From assembly GCA_907165275.2 (NCBI GenBank), contig OU015663.1:6274501-6338500 (forward strand): DNA of 64,000 nt. Reading direction: 5' to 3'. This document shows, piece by piece, positions 11,501-26,500 of the stretch. This stretch comes from Zygaena filipendulae (lineage: Eukaryota; Arthropoda; Insecta; Lepidoptera; Zygaenidae). Every line of letters starts with the position of its first letter. Position 1 is the stretch's first letter. The notes below the pieces were generated by a model that was not told the DNA's origin, did not search any database, and worked only from the letters and a program-made list of their open reading frames with translations. Both the position numbers and the translations under genes were made by a program.

Positions 11501-14500
11501 TTGACACCTCTCTTTCAAAAAAAAAAAAAATGATATACCAAAAGAAAAAATATTAAAAAAGGTTGGTAATGTAGCAGAATGCTACACTAGTTACTAATAT
11601 TATAAAGCTGAAGAGTTGTTTGTTTGGTTGAACGCGCTAATCTCAGGAACTACTGGTTCAAATTGAAAAAAAAAATTGTGTTGGTTATTCCATTTGTCGA
11701 GGAAGACTATACATATAGACTACTATACATATAACATCACGCTACGACTAATAGGAGAGGACCATGAAATTAACGCGGGTGGAACCGCGGGGCACAACTA
11801 GTTACATATTATAAAGCAAATAAAAAAACATAGTAAAACTGTATATATTTTTTAAAGAACTTATTTTTCCAATGTATTTTCCTTGTATAGTAAGTAACGC
11901 ATTCACACATGACTAATTACATCGTTAAAATATTTTTACATCTGTCAAGGATACTTCACGTTGTGACTTTCTAGTTGCTTGGCAATTTAAACAAATCTGA
12001 CCGTTAGAAAAAAAAAATAGTCAATTTTATGACTTTCTAGCTTTTGCCGGCGATGAATCATGCATCGTTAATTACTTATCCCAACTAAATCGTGTGCAAC
12101 TATTGCTTGCGCGATTCCCACCGGATCTCCGAATTTCACGTTGTCAGGGGTAAACAATGACATTATAAGTATTATAGGAGGTAAAAAGAACGTGATCCAT
12201 GATGTACGTGTTAAATAAATGTAACCTTTTGTTTTTCCAAATAAACGAATAAATAAATAAACTAAATAACTAAAATTAAGCAGGGAACAGCTAGAAATAT
12301 AGAAAAATTTAATGATGTTTCTCCATCTTAGGTTATATGATACAAGTTCGCTTAGTTTAGAACCCAGGCTATCAACTTATTCCTATTCTGCCTCTGAATT
12401 ATATAGTGTACTAGTTGTCCCCCGCGATTTCATCCGCGGTAATTTCGGAGTTCCCGCGGAGGTTGCGGGAAAAAAGTACTCTATGTCCTTCAGTTCCCGA
12501 GGGAATTCCGGGATAAAAACTATCCTATCTTTTAAGTTGGACCATATTATAAATGGTTGCAAAATTTTATCAAAATCCGTTTAGTAGTTTTGGAGTCCAT
12601 CGCGGACAAACAACGTGACACGTGATTTATATATATTGGATGTTGCCATCACTGTACATTTTGGTAAGTATAGGTTACGAACCGTTTACCTAATAAACGC
12701 ATTTTAATTTTTTTTCATTTTCATCTACAGGTACTAGCCGTCCCCCGCGGTTTCATCCGCGGTAATTTCGGAGTTACCATGGGAATTTCGGGATAAAGAA
12801 AGGATACCTTTTCTTGTGAAGTTTCTTTCTGAGTTTGTGAAGTTGTAATTGGTAATCTCTGGATCTACTGAACCGATTTTGAAAATTCTTTCACTTATAG
12901 GAAGCTATAGTGATCCTGAGTGTCTTAGAGTACTTTTTAACCCATAATTCCCGCGGGAACTCCAGAGTTTGTGAGTTTGTGACGTTGTAAGGGTAATCTC
13001 TGGATCTGCTCAACCGATTTTGTTAGTTATTTTACTTATAGCTACAGTGATCCTGAGAGACAAAGAGTACTTTTTATTTACTGCGGGTGAAACCGCAGGG
13101 GACAGCTAGAAATTACTTATATAAAAATTAATCCCTATTTCTCTTGGTCACGGCATCACGCGTGAACGGCTGGACCAATTTCGCTAGTTCTTTTTTTGTT
13201 GTTTGTTAGTTGTTACTGTAAGGAGAAGAAGAATAAAAGAAGTTTGGAACTCCTGCGGGAATTTCGAAACTCACGCGGGTGAATCTCCGAAACTGCAAGG
13301 ACCGATTTTGACGGGACTTTCACTGCTAAATGATTACCGCCTATAAACAAACAAACTCTTTATGTAATGTTATCTACTAATGTAACTAAGTACATATACA
13401 TATAATACCTACTTATCTATTACTCGCTGGTTGCTGGTAATGACCGGGTCGCCTTTTTGTAACATTACATATTCCTGCCAGCTACGTTCTCTTCAATACT
13501 ATGTTGTTGCGAAAATAAACAAGAGCATTTTATAAAACGAGTTGCGTTCTACTTGTAAATTGGGATCTTTTGAAATAGGTATTTAATATGAAAATTAACT
13601 TTATGAATTGTATAAATTGTGCATAAAATTCAACATATTCACATTATTGTATTAATTATTTGTACAAAAAATAAAGTTCTTTTTTATATTGTAGCTTGTG
13701 AATGGGTAGGTAGATAGGTACTCGTATTGTTAATACGTATTATTATCGGTTTTATATAGATATAAAAAGTTTAATTTTTCTATACCTATTCGTTTTGTCG
13801 ACACACCTACCTACCTTATCAGTCTACAATCTCACCTGGTAGTAAACAGAAACTTAATTTACCTACTAGCTCCAGATTAATAGTATAGTCTATAGGTATA
13901 ATTATACAGTAAAAGCTATAGTATTACAGCTGATGTATAAGTAAATATAAATATATAATAACTTAGTGTACTTAATAACTTAAGTAGGTCTTGCATTCGT
14001 AATGAATTATCCATTCGAAAGTTATCCTCGGGAGAAAGACTACTTTCACCCCTAGGATAACAATGTACTATTTTTCTTCATTATCCTCAAAGACCTCCCG
14101 TACCTACTCAATAAAAAAGAAAATTCCTCAGGCTGTCCCACAATTCATGCGTGCGAGTGAAACCGCTAGTCTTCTACGCATAAATATAAAATTACGAGTA
14201 AGTAGGTACAATGATTATGGTTGTAATTACATATGTAAATTACATGAAGTTAATATGTAAATTGTAAATACCTACTTAATATCTGATGGCACAAACCCTG
14301 GACCAAACCACTGGATCTAGAATCATGAAATATTGTTTACCCCTAAAATTTGTTACCGTTATTTTTGAAGAAACATGTACGTACGATTCTTTCATGTTTT
14401 TTGGTAGGTAATCAAATCTCAATATTTAATTCGATTTGAATTACTTATAATACTTAGTTTTTTTATCCTTTTATTTATTTATTTATTTATAACACAAAAA

Positions 14501-17500
14501 GTTCAGCGCATTACAGTAAAACTAAGGCACTGTGAAGTTAATAATACAAATACGCTAAGACTACTAATAAACTACAACAAGATAAAACCTAACCTAACCT
14601 AACCTAAACCTTTATGATCATGCTCGCTACAATAGCTTTGACTAGGTACCTACCTACCTATGTGTTTATTGAATACCAATTACCAACCTTCAAAGACAAG
14701 GATAGAAATTCTGTTTTTATCATTTCATTTCGAAATTGTATCTCTTGTAGCTTGAATTTGCCAACAATCGTCGCAGAAAACTTAATTCAGAGGGGCTATT
14801 ATGTAACTTTTGTTTCTATCGTTTTTCGCTTGCAATCAAAAACATCGTGGTTTTGCGATTACAATATGCACTTTTTGACACCTACAATATCTAGCAATCA
14901 AACAAAACAAACATATTTCAAAACTTGAAGCTGTCTAAACATAACCAATTAATCACAAAACCACTATTTTTCCGATTGAAATCGAAAAATGATAGAAACA
15001 AAAGTTACATAATCGCCCTACAGATCTATTTATTTACGGTTGCATAAACGGCGACTTCACCTCAAGACACGAAAACTGGTTTTGTGAGAATTTTTATAAA
15101 AAAATACCTAATGTTTCGGGAATACCTAGGGCATGAAGAAAATAAACGATTACCTAATTAGAGTGTCGCCACGTTAGCCTTGGGTACCTACGTACCTACC
15201 TACCTATTGTGGTTTCACCAACATTAGGATTACCTACTCTCAAGCTTTAGCTTAGAGCCACGCGTATTACGCGCGAGTCGAGAGTCCGACGCGTTGCAAG
15301 CGTTTTACGCGCGAGAGTATCTGGACGGGATCTACATTTATGTGGCTCTCTAGAGTCTAGTGTCTTAGGAACACGCGCGTTCTCAACTCGCGCGTAAAAC
15401 GCCTCATCTGGAAAATATGAGTTTAAAAACACTGAAGAAACGCTTTATACAATTAATCGATGATACTATTATTATACCTATGAACCTATGAAATCATAAA
15501 TTGATGATCCTGGTGAGAATTCCAGACCAACTTCATGAAACAATTTGTTTGTCAGTTATCACCGATTCCTAATACGTTTGCAAAATTTCAAATTATTTAG
15601 AAAATTGAAAGTGGTTGAAAATTTAACTGAAAGATACATTACATTCTGACATTTTAAGAACCTACCTACATATTAGACACACAGGTTAAGTTTGTATAAT
15701 ATAAAGCTTGTAACGATTTATCGTCGACGTCGCGCGTCGTATCTATCTAGGTAATAATTGCGACTAACACCATGCTAACACAAACTCAGACCTCGCGGCG
15801 CGAATGTTAGAATCATCTTTGTTAAGGCGGAAACACACTTATGTGTCATGTCGTGTTGTGTCGACAGAAGCATATCTGTTTCATAAAAGTCTAGTTAGAG
15901 ACCAGCGTTGCCAGACGTACCGATTTTTAAATCAAAATTAAACGTCCCGCGCGGGGCAGGCTCAGTCCCACTTTTCGGGGATAACTCAGCCGTGCGTGTA
16001 ACATTCACTCCTCAGACTATTAAAACTACATTTTTCTAATGAATAAAACTTTTTTGACTTTAACTTTTTATTATTTTTTATTCAGAAGACGAAGTAGACT
16101 CAACTACCTAAGGATACGATAAATATGATTTATAATATCATATTTTTTATTAAAATAAATTTTCTATGGCTATTTTTTCTGTCTATCGTTACGTAAACGT
16201 AATTTAAAACTCAAATGAAAAGATAAATATTCAAAAATATCTAATGTATATCGTATGTATACGTTTTTTTTACTATGCTCCGCTTTCGACGAAATAATCC
16301 CGCTTTTTTCACTCAAAAAGTTTCAAAATCCTGACTTACCAAAAAAATCTGGCAACGCTGTTAGAAACACACCACAACCGAACACGCCACAACATAAAAA
16401 TATGTATCTAACCATACTAAACGTATGAAACCGATATTACGGTTTACCGTGCCGATATGCTTCTGTCAAGTTCTGTCACAACACGACACGACGTGTGTTT
16501 CCGATTTTGGTAACTGCCTAAGTCCGTCGTAAAAAAGTCTATAAGTTTTTTAAATCTTTCATATTATGTACTACAGTGCTATCGTATCATTTATTGAGTC
16601 AGCCCGTTTATACTCAAACTTATTTCTTTTACCGCCCCCTTTGAAAATCAATTATTTATCAGCGCCCCCAATTTTTTATAGGTACACTCCTAAAACTTAA
16701 AAAAAAAAACACAATTTTAATACCTTAGTTTAGTTATTGGGTGCAATATTATGCAGTTCTGGTGTTTAAGCTTACATTCTAAACTAGACATTTTTACCAG
16801 TGATAGCAATCAAAACACAACTTTATAATATTAAGAATTTATTGTAATCAAATTAAAAGAAACAATATAGATAGGTAATAAATATAAACTAATTATTCGA
16901 TATTGAGTAATAGGTAGGTTTTAATTTTAGTGAATTTTAAAATATAAATTACCTAAATGATGCCCCCATTTTTGTCAGGAGGGCAATTATGTAACTTTTG
17001 TTTTTATCATTTTTCGATTTCAATCGGAAACATATCGGTTTTGTGATTAATTGTTTATGTTGAGACAGCTTCAAAATTTGAAATATGTTTATTTTGGTTG
17101 ATTGCTAGATATTGTAGGTGTCAAAACGTGCATATTGTAATCCCAAAACCACCATGTTTTTGATTGCAAGCGAAAACCGATAGAAACAAAAGTTACATAA
17201 TCGCCCCTCTGGGCCCCATTAGGCCATGTAGGTCTCCAACGTCCACAGGGGGCGTTATCGTCCACTTTGAGAAAGACTGTATTAGAATAGAGAAAAGAGA
17301 GACATAGAGCTGAAATAGATGCAGAAGATCTCTAAAATAATTTCCTGATAAGACGAACGCTGACGAAAGATTTCAAAATTCAAAACAGGCAAGTAGTTTA
17401 TAGTTCCATAAAAAGAAATTCTTTCTACGAAACAGGTTACGTAAAACAAATTTTTAACAAAAAAATTAAAACCTAATAATTATTCTAATAAAGAGAAATA

Positions 17501-20500
17501 GCTTTAACATAATAATTATTCTGATAAAGATAGTAAAGGAGTTAGGTGACAAGGTAACATTAAAGTAGTAATGCACCGTTATGTCCTAAATCCGAATATA
17601 GTAGGAATGCTCAGCACATATTTGTGACTTGAGCATGATAAGCATGCAGGATTGTACGCACATTGTGACCGTCGTTATTTATGCTAAAGTTGAAACAAAT
17701 ACCTACCTACTTAGGTCCGGCGGCGCCCACTGAGCGGACGACATGGCATCATATTTTTTAACGATGAATATGGTTTTGACGCCCGGATTGGCGCAGTATG
17801 CCTACCCGCCATTCCTACCCGCTAATCAAGAGGTTCCGGATTTGACTCCCGGTGAAGTTTGACTTTGTGTGATGAACACAGGGTTCCTGCACTTATCAGT
17901 CTGGTTGCGTTTATATGTAGGTATAGGTATTTATTGTATAATACACTAGCTGTGCCCCGCGGTTTTACTCGCGTGAGTTTCGGAATTCACGCAGAAACTC
18001 CAAAGTAGCCTAATTTACTCCTAATAACATCAGCTAATTACCAGTGAAAATCCCGTCAGAATTGGTCCAACCGTTTCAGAGATTCACCCGTGTGAGTTTC
18101 GTAATTCCCACAGGATCTCTTTATTTATTTGGAACCGGAACCTTTGCAGTTGCAGGCAGATCAACCCGTCAAAGTTTCATCACAATCGGACCAACGCGTA
18201 GAAGACAAACATACAAACATTCATTTTTATTTATAAAGAAGAAGATGCAGTCTCAGACGTCGTCTGAGGATGCAGTATACAATTCCACGTTGGCTTGGTT
18301 TCCACCACTCAAGAAAATGATAGTGTGGGATCAAGTTTGGATCTGTATGTTGTGAAGTGTCATTAAAAAAACAAAATTTTAACAAAAAACTTAAAACCGA
18401 CTTCAAAACACAAAATGCACTAGGTACACTAAAAAGTTAAAAATAACAAAATACCGATTTAATCCGAAAGACAAAAATGCACGTAGGTATTATTGGTAGG
18501 TACTACCTACTACCAACTAATCTGTTTGAAGTCGGTGCCAAGTTAAATAGGTAGACAGACTAGTCCGCTCCCACCACATTGCATACACGACATTTAACTA
18601 AATTTAACTTAATTAGTTAAATGTCAATTAAGATTAATTAAATTATCGTCTCTGAGTGCGACAGTTTTGTTTTTAAAATTACGTACCTAGTCATTAAAAC
18701 GACTGAGAGCGGCCGTTAATAAATAATTTGTATTATGTACCTAACTACCTACATAAAATCAAAGCACGCCACTGAATGACTGAATGTCGTATAAAATCTT
18801 TCGATGGTGCATTACAATGCCAAGATGATTCAAAATGTAGTTGACGTAGACAGTAATAATAAAATATCATAAAATTAAAAATATAATGAATGATGGTAAT
18901 AATGTTTAAAAAATACTTTCTAAGTGATGGGTTTTTTTTGAACACGTGCAATATTGTGCAATTGTGCATACCTACCTACTGTCTTTCATAACATTTTGTT
19001 AAACATCTTGACATCTAACCACTTACAACATGTTCACCTGTCTTTTATCGGGTTATACTATGCTTACTTCGGCGGTTAAGTAGATTACTTCTTTTTTATT
19101 GTTACATTAAAGCATTAGGTACGAAATATTAATATACTTATAACAACTATAGTAGGTATTTATTATGTGAAATGCGCCTGAACGGTTATGACTCCACTAA
19201 TTTCCAATGATCCATCCAAATCATATCCATATTTTGATATCTGTATAAGTGTATAAACTTTAGGACACTCTAGGTAGAGCTTATATAAACTAAAATGACG
19301 CGCCCCACTACTTTAATAGCAGTTTTAGATGTGTAGGATCATGTATCAGATAATATCTATTTAATAGTTGAGTGCGGCGACAATATTGCGCACTTGATGC
19401 GCACTTGTGATGAATAGACAGACCAGTAGGGTAATTATGTAACTTTTGTTGCTATCATATTTCAGTTTCAATCAGAAAAATAGCGATTTTGTGATTAATT
19501 AATCGTGTTTAGGCAGCTTCAGCTTTTGAAGTGTGTTTATTTTGGTTGATTGCTAGATATTGTAGGTGTCAAAACGTGCATATTGTAATCGTAAAACCTC
19601 CATATTTTTGATTGAAACCGAAAAATGATAGAAATAAAAGTTACATAATAGCCCCTCAGATTTATGTGTCGTATTCATACCCGATGGAAGGGCGCGTCAT
19701 TTTAGCTTAGATGATCTCTACATTCTAATGCATGCACCTACGACCTATGAATATATGGGAGTGAATTTTATATTTCGCGTCGCGATGGGGGCAATATGAG
19801 CATTAATATTGTCTTTCTGCAGAAAGTAGTCGATAGGTACTTTACAACTTTGTATGAACCGAGAGTAGGTAGGTGGTAGATTAAACCATTTATCTTCTGT
19901 TAAAATAAAATTGAATAAATTAATTAACACTTTAAAGAAAATTAGGATAGGTATTTACAAGCGTTTTAAAAAGAAAAAAAAATATTTTAATTTCTCAATC
20001 TTCATCATCTCGTTGCATAGAAATTGAATAATGAAGTTCCTAAAACGACATTACACAAACGATAATAAATGTAATTACTAGGTAATATAACTAAGTAGTA
20101 GCTATAAGTACAATAGAAATAATAAGAACTTGTACGTGACGTGAAGTAAGGACATTCTTAATAGAGCTATGAGTTTTTACGACTATTTTTTATTCTTATT
20201 CTAGTAGGTAAGTAGGTTCGTACAGTGTATTATTTAATTATTTTAATATATTTATGACGTAATTAGCAAGATAATATTAGCAATATAGATACCTAAGTAG
20301 GATCTTAAATATTGGTTGTTTGCTTTTATATGGTTTGCTCTCTGTGCAGTTTTTTTGATAGGTCTACATAATATGATTATTTTACATCCATATCCCGAAC
20401 TGACGAATGCAATGATGCAGTTTCAAGTACTTACTATATATACACACATGTATCTACTACAGTCTATCACAAGTACCACACTGCTGTCAGGCCTCAGCAA

Positions 20501-23500
20501 GGGCCTCAGTTATTCAAGAGTAAATTGAAAAGTTCATATAATTTATAGATAAACAGTGGAAGCATAGCTCTTTCAGTTTATCCCTTTTTCACGCGGTGAG
20601 CTCTCAATTGAATTTTAAATCACAAAATCTTGTGTCTTTCTCTCACTCAAACTTGTAGTCTAGACTTCTAGACTGTTAGATTAGCGATCTTAACTGCTAC
20701 GCCATCTCATCTTACCTCAATAGGTATTCGAGTACCTGCCTTCGAACAGCTTGAGAAATCCCTTTAAATTGAATTGAAGTCAATCGGTGGTATCGAGTAA
20801 AAAGACAATGACATGAGAGAAATACCCGTTTATTTGAGTCAAAGTAATTACCTAGTATACTATGTACTACGAAAGATGACCTTCAATGTATTGTAATAAG
20901 CAATATAAATATTTGATTTACTTTGTAAAGTCGATATGTGAGGTTTATGATTCATTAAATTGTAATGTAATATTACACGCTATAAACAGCTACTTATCAG
21001 TGTAAGTCTTAATATGTACCTGTCCACTTGAAGAAAAAAAATAAAGACGAAAGATTTGACTTTTTGTTTGTTTTTTTGTTACGATTCAACTCAAAAACTA
21101 CTTTACCGATTTCAAAAATTATTTTACCATTAGAATGCTACATTATCCCTGAGTAACATAGGCTATATTGTAATCCGGAATTCCCGCGGGAACTCCGAAA
21201 TTACCGCGGGTGAAACTGCGCGGAACAGCTATTCTTAAAAGAAATCATCCACATAAAAGTTTTGGGACGGAGCTCATATTATACGGCGCCATCTCCTTTT
21301 GCATACTACACGTTGTCAAGAAGGACAAGGGTACTTTTTTTCCGGAATTCCCGCGGGAACTCCGAATTTCCCGCGGGAAGCTACTGAACCGATTTTGAAA
21401 AATTCTTTTACTACAGTGATCCTGAGTGACAGAGGGTACCTACTTTTTATCCCGGAATTCCTGCGGGAACTCTGGTGATTGTGAGTTTATAAGTTTGTAG
21501 GGGCTAATCTCTGGATCTACTGAACCGATTTTGAACATTATTTCACTCATAGGAAACTACAGTGATCCTGAGTGACATAGGGTACTTTTTATCCCGGAAT
21601 TCCCGCGGTAACGCCAGAGTTTGTGAGATTGTAATCTCTGGATCTACTGAACCGATTTTGTACATTATTTCACTTATAGGAAGCTAAGTGATCCAGAGTG
21701 GCAAAGACTACTTATTATTGAAATTGAAATTGAAAATTACTTTACTAATTCGAGTGGTAACTCCGAAATAACCGCGAGTGAAACCGCGTGGGTCAGCTAG
21801 TACCTATATAAAAACGATGTTACTTACGGACTACTTCATTCGATGACAAAGTATTTCATTCTTATATGCATAATTTATTAAATTATTTATTAAATTTTAT
21901 GTTTAATAGTGGTATGATTTTCTTAATAATATGACATTTTTGTTGAAATAAATTATTTATTATTATTATTATTATTAATATTCCTTCGATATTCAATAAA
22001 TAATAGTTTTTGTTTTTCATTAGTGACAGTGACATTGTAGGTAGGTATTATACACATATACCTATAACATATACACAGATATACCAGATCCGTGGTATTA
22101 TATACTATTACCTGACTAGCTGTCGCCCGCGGTTTCACCCGCGGTAATTTCGGAGTTCCTGCGGGAATTTCGGGAGAAAAAGTACCCTATGTCCTTCTCT
22201 GTACCCATGACCTGTAACCACCTGTGTCCACCTGTAACCAACCTGTACCTACTTTTGCAAAATTTAATGGTGATCGGTCTAGCCATTCACGCGTGATGCC
22301 GTGATCAAAGGAAATAGGGATACATTTTTATATACATACTATATAGATGAACGTATAAGTATTAAAAAAAATTGAAAAAGTATTAAAAAACCGTTTTCTA
22401 AGGTTATGTTCCTTTATTACTGATAGCACTGTATGGTATGAGTATATGACGGATTTTCATCTCAAAGTTCTCGAGATAATCCTGAAATTCCCGCAGAAGA
22501 ATCCCCGGCAAACGCTAGTAGATAATAAACAATAGGAGGAGGCAAGGTGAGGTGAAGTGAACGTAGTAGTTGAGTTCTTTCCAAAAGTCAAATTAAATAA
22601 GTACATTAAACATATTAATCTGGTTAGTCGATTTATTAGACGTTTGGACCACCGAGTCAAATCCGTATAATCAATAATGGCTTGTGAGAATATCTTCACG
22701 GCTCCAACATATAAGAACAATGACATCACTTGTCTGGTCGATGGTCAAAACACAAACTAGCTTTGGGACCCACAACGTGCGAAACAAATGAAGACGTGTT
22801 TCGATAAAGTTCGGCAGTACCTACATGTATGTTGCCGGCATATTTTTTTTTCGTCCGTTTAAAAACGGTCGGCATTCTGTATAATGCTGAGGACAGAAAC
22901 TGCCGCATAGTGGGTGCTCGGCGCTCGCATATTTGTATAGGTGCCTAGTATTATATCATGTGTCGGTAGTAAAAGTAACCGACTCTACATATTATCTGTG
23001 ACTCTACCAACAAATGGGTCTTTTGCGCCAGGAGCGACCAGAGGTGGGCTATTTCATATAGGTGACGTGTTCAGTTATAGGTAGTTTAATTAGTTAAGTA
23101 GTCTTATTATATTATTCAGTATTGTAATTTTGTATTCAATAAATAAGTTCAGTAGCAAATGAGTCTATTGTCATCACTAATAAATAAATACAACCTAACC
23201 TAGGTTCGCTTAAGTGTGCATAACAGACTGCTCGCAAATAGAAAACAAGCATTTTCCGTCCTTGGCATTTAAAAAATCGTGAAAAAAACTACCTAGCTTT
23301 TTGTAAATGGAAATTATACAATTCGGCTGCAAATTCTATCTACACAAATTATTAAATTTTGAATATCAATTATGAATTAAACTCCTTTAATTGGTTGACA
23401 TAAGTTGACTTAAGACTAAAGACATCATATAATAGGTAGGTACCTATATCTAGACCAGGGTCATGTTGTAGGATTGACGAAAAAAACTATTTAAGTTGTT

Positions 23501-26500
23501 GTTGTAGTGACACCATTCTTTTTGTAAACGATTGGTAGGTACGCAGGATGTCAAACGTTAATGATGATGATACTACTTATTTTAAATTCACGATATACGA
23601 TATAGAAGTGAGCCACAGTGAGCGCTAGCGGAGTTTGGAATTGTGTCTACATATACTTATACCACCCCTTAGCCAAGTTGACAATCTATTTGTTATTGCT
23701 ATAGAGGACTAAGGAACTATCGTCATATCCAATTTTGCGAGATCACGTGACACGACGATAAATTCCTTAGTCTTTTAAAGCGATGACGAATATAGACTGT
23801 CAGCTTAGCTAAGGCAGACGATTCACGCATTGTTCTTGTGTGGTGGACGGTGGTCCAACATGGGTTCGCGCCGGCTGAAGCCGGTTGCGGTGTCTGTGTC
23901 ATTCGAGCGAGCGGGTGCCCCGACTACTGGCACAAGCACAACACATTACGCACTACGACTCACAAACATTTCACAATACGTTATTAGATAATGTCCTCTC
24001 AACCGAGCGGTTGAGCCAAGCGGCTGTCTACAGAAGGTACTTTGCACATTCTACTAACTAACTAGTAACTCAGCCGCAAACCATTGAACCTTGAAAATTA
24101 GGTAACTAGAAAACATTTTACATTTTAATGTTTGATACGAATGTAGGTGCTTTAGAATAATAAATAACTAAATGAGTTTTTACTCATTGTTACATTAATA
24201 GGTACCTAATATGGGTTCTTTCTTCTTATGTAAGTATACAAGGTGTCCCGTAAATCGACGTCAAGCCAGAACCAGGTGATAGGCTTGTCGTAACAGCTGT
24301 TAACAGAAAAATATAAAAAATAAAAAAATATATAAATCTTTGCTATGCCTATTTAAAAATAAAAGACAGTTATTAAAAACTGACGAAAGCAATAATTTTG
24401 AAAACTTCACTGGCAAAAACTTAAATTTTAAGTAGTAGTTTTCAGAATCACTATTCAGGATTACACAATAAGAAGAAAATTGAAAAAAAGTTAAGGTTTG
24501 TAGCAACAGGAGTTCGCAGGGTGTAAATTTTTATAATTTATATAAATGACCATTTTCTTAAAGATTATTTTTTTACGTTTTTCTATTAAGTTCTACCTGG
24601 TTTTGGCTTGACGTCAATTTACGGGACACCTTGTATATAAGTATAGGTACCTAATGGGTACCTAGTACCTACAATATCTGCGACCCTATTTACAAAAGAA
24701 TTGAAGAAAATATTATGATTTGCTCCATTTGATCAGAAATACAAAATTCATACCTATAAAGTATAAATTAAATAATTTACTAATATTAAAGAATCATAAT
24801 AAAATTAGATGAGATCCAACTGTTCTAAGCCAAAAAGAAGATATGAGATTACGTCGACATAATAGCAATTTTTTTATTAAATAATTGACAGATCTAAAAA
24901 TAGATACAAATCCTAATTTTTTAAATGCGAATTCGAATTTTTTTGTTACTCATTCAACGCCTTAACTAACTACTTAACCGATAATTAATTAATCATCGCA
25001 TATACAGCTACGTACTCGTTGTTAGGGGTACACTGTACAGAACTGTATGAACAGAGGAAATATAAGAAAGAACAAAAAAAAATACTGTAGGTAGGTATGC
25101 AGAGAGATATAAAATTTATTGACCAAATACATACACGCGAAAAAGTTCGCTACTATCAAAAATTAGATACCTTGTATAATATAATCTATATAATAAAAAT
25201 GAATCGCCAAATGTGTTGTAAGCGCATAACTTACAAACGACTGCACCAAATTGGAAAATTGTTTTTTTTTTGTGTTCGTTATTGTCAGGACAAGGTTTAT
25301 ATAAAAGAAGTTTGGAGTTCCTGCGGGAATTCCGAAACTCACGCGGGTGAATCTCCGAAACGGTTGGACCGATATTGACGGGACTTTCACTGCTAATTAG
25401 CTGTTGTTATAAGGAGTACATTAGACTGCATTGGAGTTCCTGCGGGAATCCCGAAACTCACGCGGGTGAAACCGCGGGGCACAGCTAGTATTAGTATAAA
25501 ATATACAAGTGAATTTTTTACTATTAACACTTTATACGTATATTTGAGAAGTATAGCAATTAATGTTGTGCTGGAAAGTGCCTTCTACTGTGTGTATCTA
25601 TGTACCTATAGAGTTGATGTTGTGGTCTTTATTGGAACTCTCACTACCGGAAACATCGTAGACGTGCACTAACCAAGTTTATGTCCGTTTCGCTTAGGTT
25701 GAATTAAAACTGCATCGCTTCCTACCAGACGTTAGGTAGCCAAAGACATAATATGACATGGTTTCTAATGGGTTCGTTTTGAACAACGCATAATAGAGAA
25801 TATTATAATATTCTCGGATTTCGGGGTTTTATGAAACTAAAGTATATACCTATACTCAAATAAATTTATATCGAATATTTCTTTAACACCGAATTTGGAC
25901 TTATTCGTTAACTCGCACGTGTCAAACTCGTGTGTGTGCGCGAGTAAGCACCTTCCGTTTTTATCTACTTTTTCTGTCGTTAACTCGCTCAACCGTGAAA
26001 ATGTGTAGAGTCAGCTAGTTAGTTAAGAGTCATTTTTGAAAATTAATACACATAAGGTATATATTATTAAGGCAGGTACCCACTTTAAATGTATAAAAAT
26101 TTTATACGACTTGACTTTAAAATAAAACATAATACTTATCGTTTTTGAGATAGATATTTTATGTATAATACAAATCAACATAACAATAATATTATTTACC
26201 CAATAATAAACAAAATTACAATGACTTAAGATTTTCTTTTATCCATCGATCTCTTAAAGTGAATTAAAAAAACTAAAAAATAAGCTTTTTATAGAAAACC
26301 AAACTAAAAAATAGAAAATAAATTTTAATAAATTTGAATTAAGAATAGTGTATAAAAATTTTAATAAATATAAATTAACAATATTAAATGTATTTTATTT
26401 AAAAAAAAGCGTGGGGTGCGTGGTTTCAATTGTTATAAATATTTTATTGACAGATTATCATTTCGATAATATCTTAAAAATACCTACGCTTTTTTTGAAA

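Noticed and set aside
18044..18355. 103-codon plus ORF
   Set aside because: It crosses the common GCGGGG-type repeat and the 17-bp insertion; no protein character.
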